Below are positions 57,376 to 58,465 of a DNA stretch of 58,465 bases, piece by piece. Position numbers and translations under genes: made by a program. Each line of letters starts with the position of its first letter. The first letter of the stretch is position 1. The notes under the pieces are model-generated. The model made no database searches and was not told where the DNA came from. It worked only from the letters and a program-made list of their open reading frames with translations. Source of the DNA: Diphasiastrum complanatum (lineage: Eukaryota; Streptophyta; Lycopodiopsida; Lycopodiales; Lycopodiaceae); contig MU833287.1 in NCBI GenBank assembly GCA_029204225.1, positions 1-58,465 on the forward strand. Reading direction: 5' to 3'.

Positions 57376-58465
57376 TTTCACTAAAAAAGATAAAAAACAA
57401 GTTCATCTTGTTCAGACTGTATGTTTCCCCAGTGACTTGGCAGCTTCCGAGATCAAAGTGTATCATGAAGATCATGAACACTGTTGCCAGCTGACCTCTG
57501 CAATGCTAGCGAGACCCTTCAGCTTTGGGCCGCATGACCTAGTACGTATGCATGGGAAAGTTGGTAACCAGTCAGTAAGAGTCATGGTTGATGATGGGGC
57601 AACCCATAATTTCATCAACCACACCCTGGTTAAAAAGCTTAAACTACCAGAAGTACCTAGTCAGCATAGGTACATAGTTTCATTAGCTAAGGGTGAAGAT
57701 AAAAAAATATGAGAAACTATGGTAAGTAAGTTAAATCTTGGTATTCAGGGGTACCAAGATCAAATAAACTTTCAGATAATGCACCTGGATCGAACAGACA
57801 TTGTTCTCGAGAGAGATTGGCTCTACAGTTTAGGACCTTCCCTCCACAGAAACTATCAGGAGAACACCCTCAGCTTTCAGTATAAAGGCCGAGAGATCCA
57901 GTTGCATGGGGAGCATGATGTTCCCAACAACCCTATGGTCTGCAGTTCAGAGCTCTGTCAGCTAATCGGAGACGAAGACCATCAGGTATTCTTATGTGAC
58001 TTTCAGTTTATTCCTGAAGTTTCTATTTCCAGTTCTATTCAGCAGAAAATTAGTAAATTAGAAACTTTATTGTCTAAATTTAAAGATGTTTTTCCTGAAG
58101 ATTTGCCACATGGTTTTACCACCTAGCAGAGAGGTAGATCATGTAATAAACCTAGTACCAGGTACAGCACCTGTTTCTAAACCTCCGTATCGGGTCAGCC
58201 GAACAGAGGATGAAGAAATAACTAGGCAGTTAACAGACTATCTTGGGAAAGGCCAAATTCAGACCAGTAGTTCACCATGGGCCTCACCAGTCCTATTGGT
58301 GAAAAAGAAGGAGGGGTCTATGCGTCTTTGCGTAGATTACAGAGCCCCTCAATAAAGTCACAATTAAGAATAAATACCCTATGCCTCGGCAGACGAGTTG
58401 TTTGATCAACTCGACGGGGCTAAGTTTTTCAGAAAATAGACCTCAGATCGGGATATCATCAAGTC
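57376..58465 (+). pseudogene. Ty3-gypsy protease and start of RT (cut by window end)
   Basis: Protease: V-M-V-D-D-G-A-T-H-N-F-I (D-S-G usual; Ser is Asp here), then a stop at 57710, and I-V-L-E-R-D-W-L-Y (usual L-G-R-D-W-L). The spacer holds [11 protein letters not shown]; a frameshift follows. RT starts [22 protein letters not shown] and M-R-L-C-V-D-Y-R-A, a stop, then E-L-F-D-Q-L-D-G-A-K-F-F. The palm catalytic box lies past base 58465. The arrangement is typical for Ty3-gypsy pol. Confidence 0.9.

Overview
The window is plant nuclear DNA. It holds two spliced, intron-rich housekeeping genes, both on the minus strand, set in a dense mass of nested and decayed transposable elements. Exons of a class I (RPD3/HDA19-type) histone deacetylase and of the chloroplast sulfolipid enzyme SQD2 show a green plant. 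AG/CT microsatellites, plant-type TTTAGGG motifs, and Ty1-copia and Ty3-gypsy elements with initiator-Met-tRNA primer sites fit this. The sequence does not fix the lineage; a large, repeat-rich genome is likely, and a fern or other seed-free plant is only a guess.

Layout: 0.5-2.6 kb is the 5' part of a LINE (minus), followed by purine-rich minisatellite and AG repeat to 3.34 kb. 4.0-9.1 kb is a decayed plus-strand copia element whose reverse-transcriptase remnant is split by an 806-bp hAT-type non-autonomous transposon with an exact 8-bp target duplication. 10.7-14.3 kb is the HDA19-like gene (seven coding exons traced, all phases agreeing). 16.1-16.7 kb is a LINE endonuclease relic. 16.9-22.6 kb is a nearly full-length copia element (minus) with 157-bp terminal repeats. 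22.9-28.5 kb carries three related, same-orientation Ty3-gypsy LTR-like segments with degraded internal DNA. 29.2 kb has a good candidate Helitron 5' end, followed by layered tandem duplications. 31.2-36.9 kb is a second copia element (minus) with a 1.12-kb 5' LTR and a damaged, chimeric 3' end; it abuts a plus-strand copia RNase H fragment at 36.9-37.5 kb. 40.4-47.0 kb is SQD2 (ten complete coding exons plus one upstream exon), with an unusual 57-bp in-frame minisatellite just upstream (47.1-48.0 kb). 50-58.5 kb is a patchwork of gypsy-type gag, protease and RT relics; the last one (from 55.2 kb) runs off the window.

The two host genes act separately: one deacetylates histones in the nucleus, the other makes the thylakoid lipid SQDG. 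About 26 kb of transposon DNA lies between them, and nothing suggests an operon or a functional cluster. Every retroelement coding region read here is broken by stops, frameshifts or lost catalytic residues. I found no tRNA, rRNA, CRISPR array or bacterial-type system. The most interesting features are structural: the repeat array at the SQD2 5' end, the GC-cargo hAT element, the Helitron-like terminus and the chimeric retroelement junctions.
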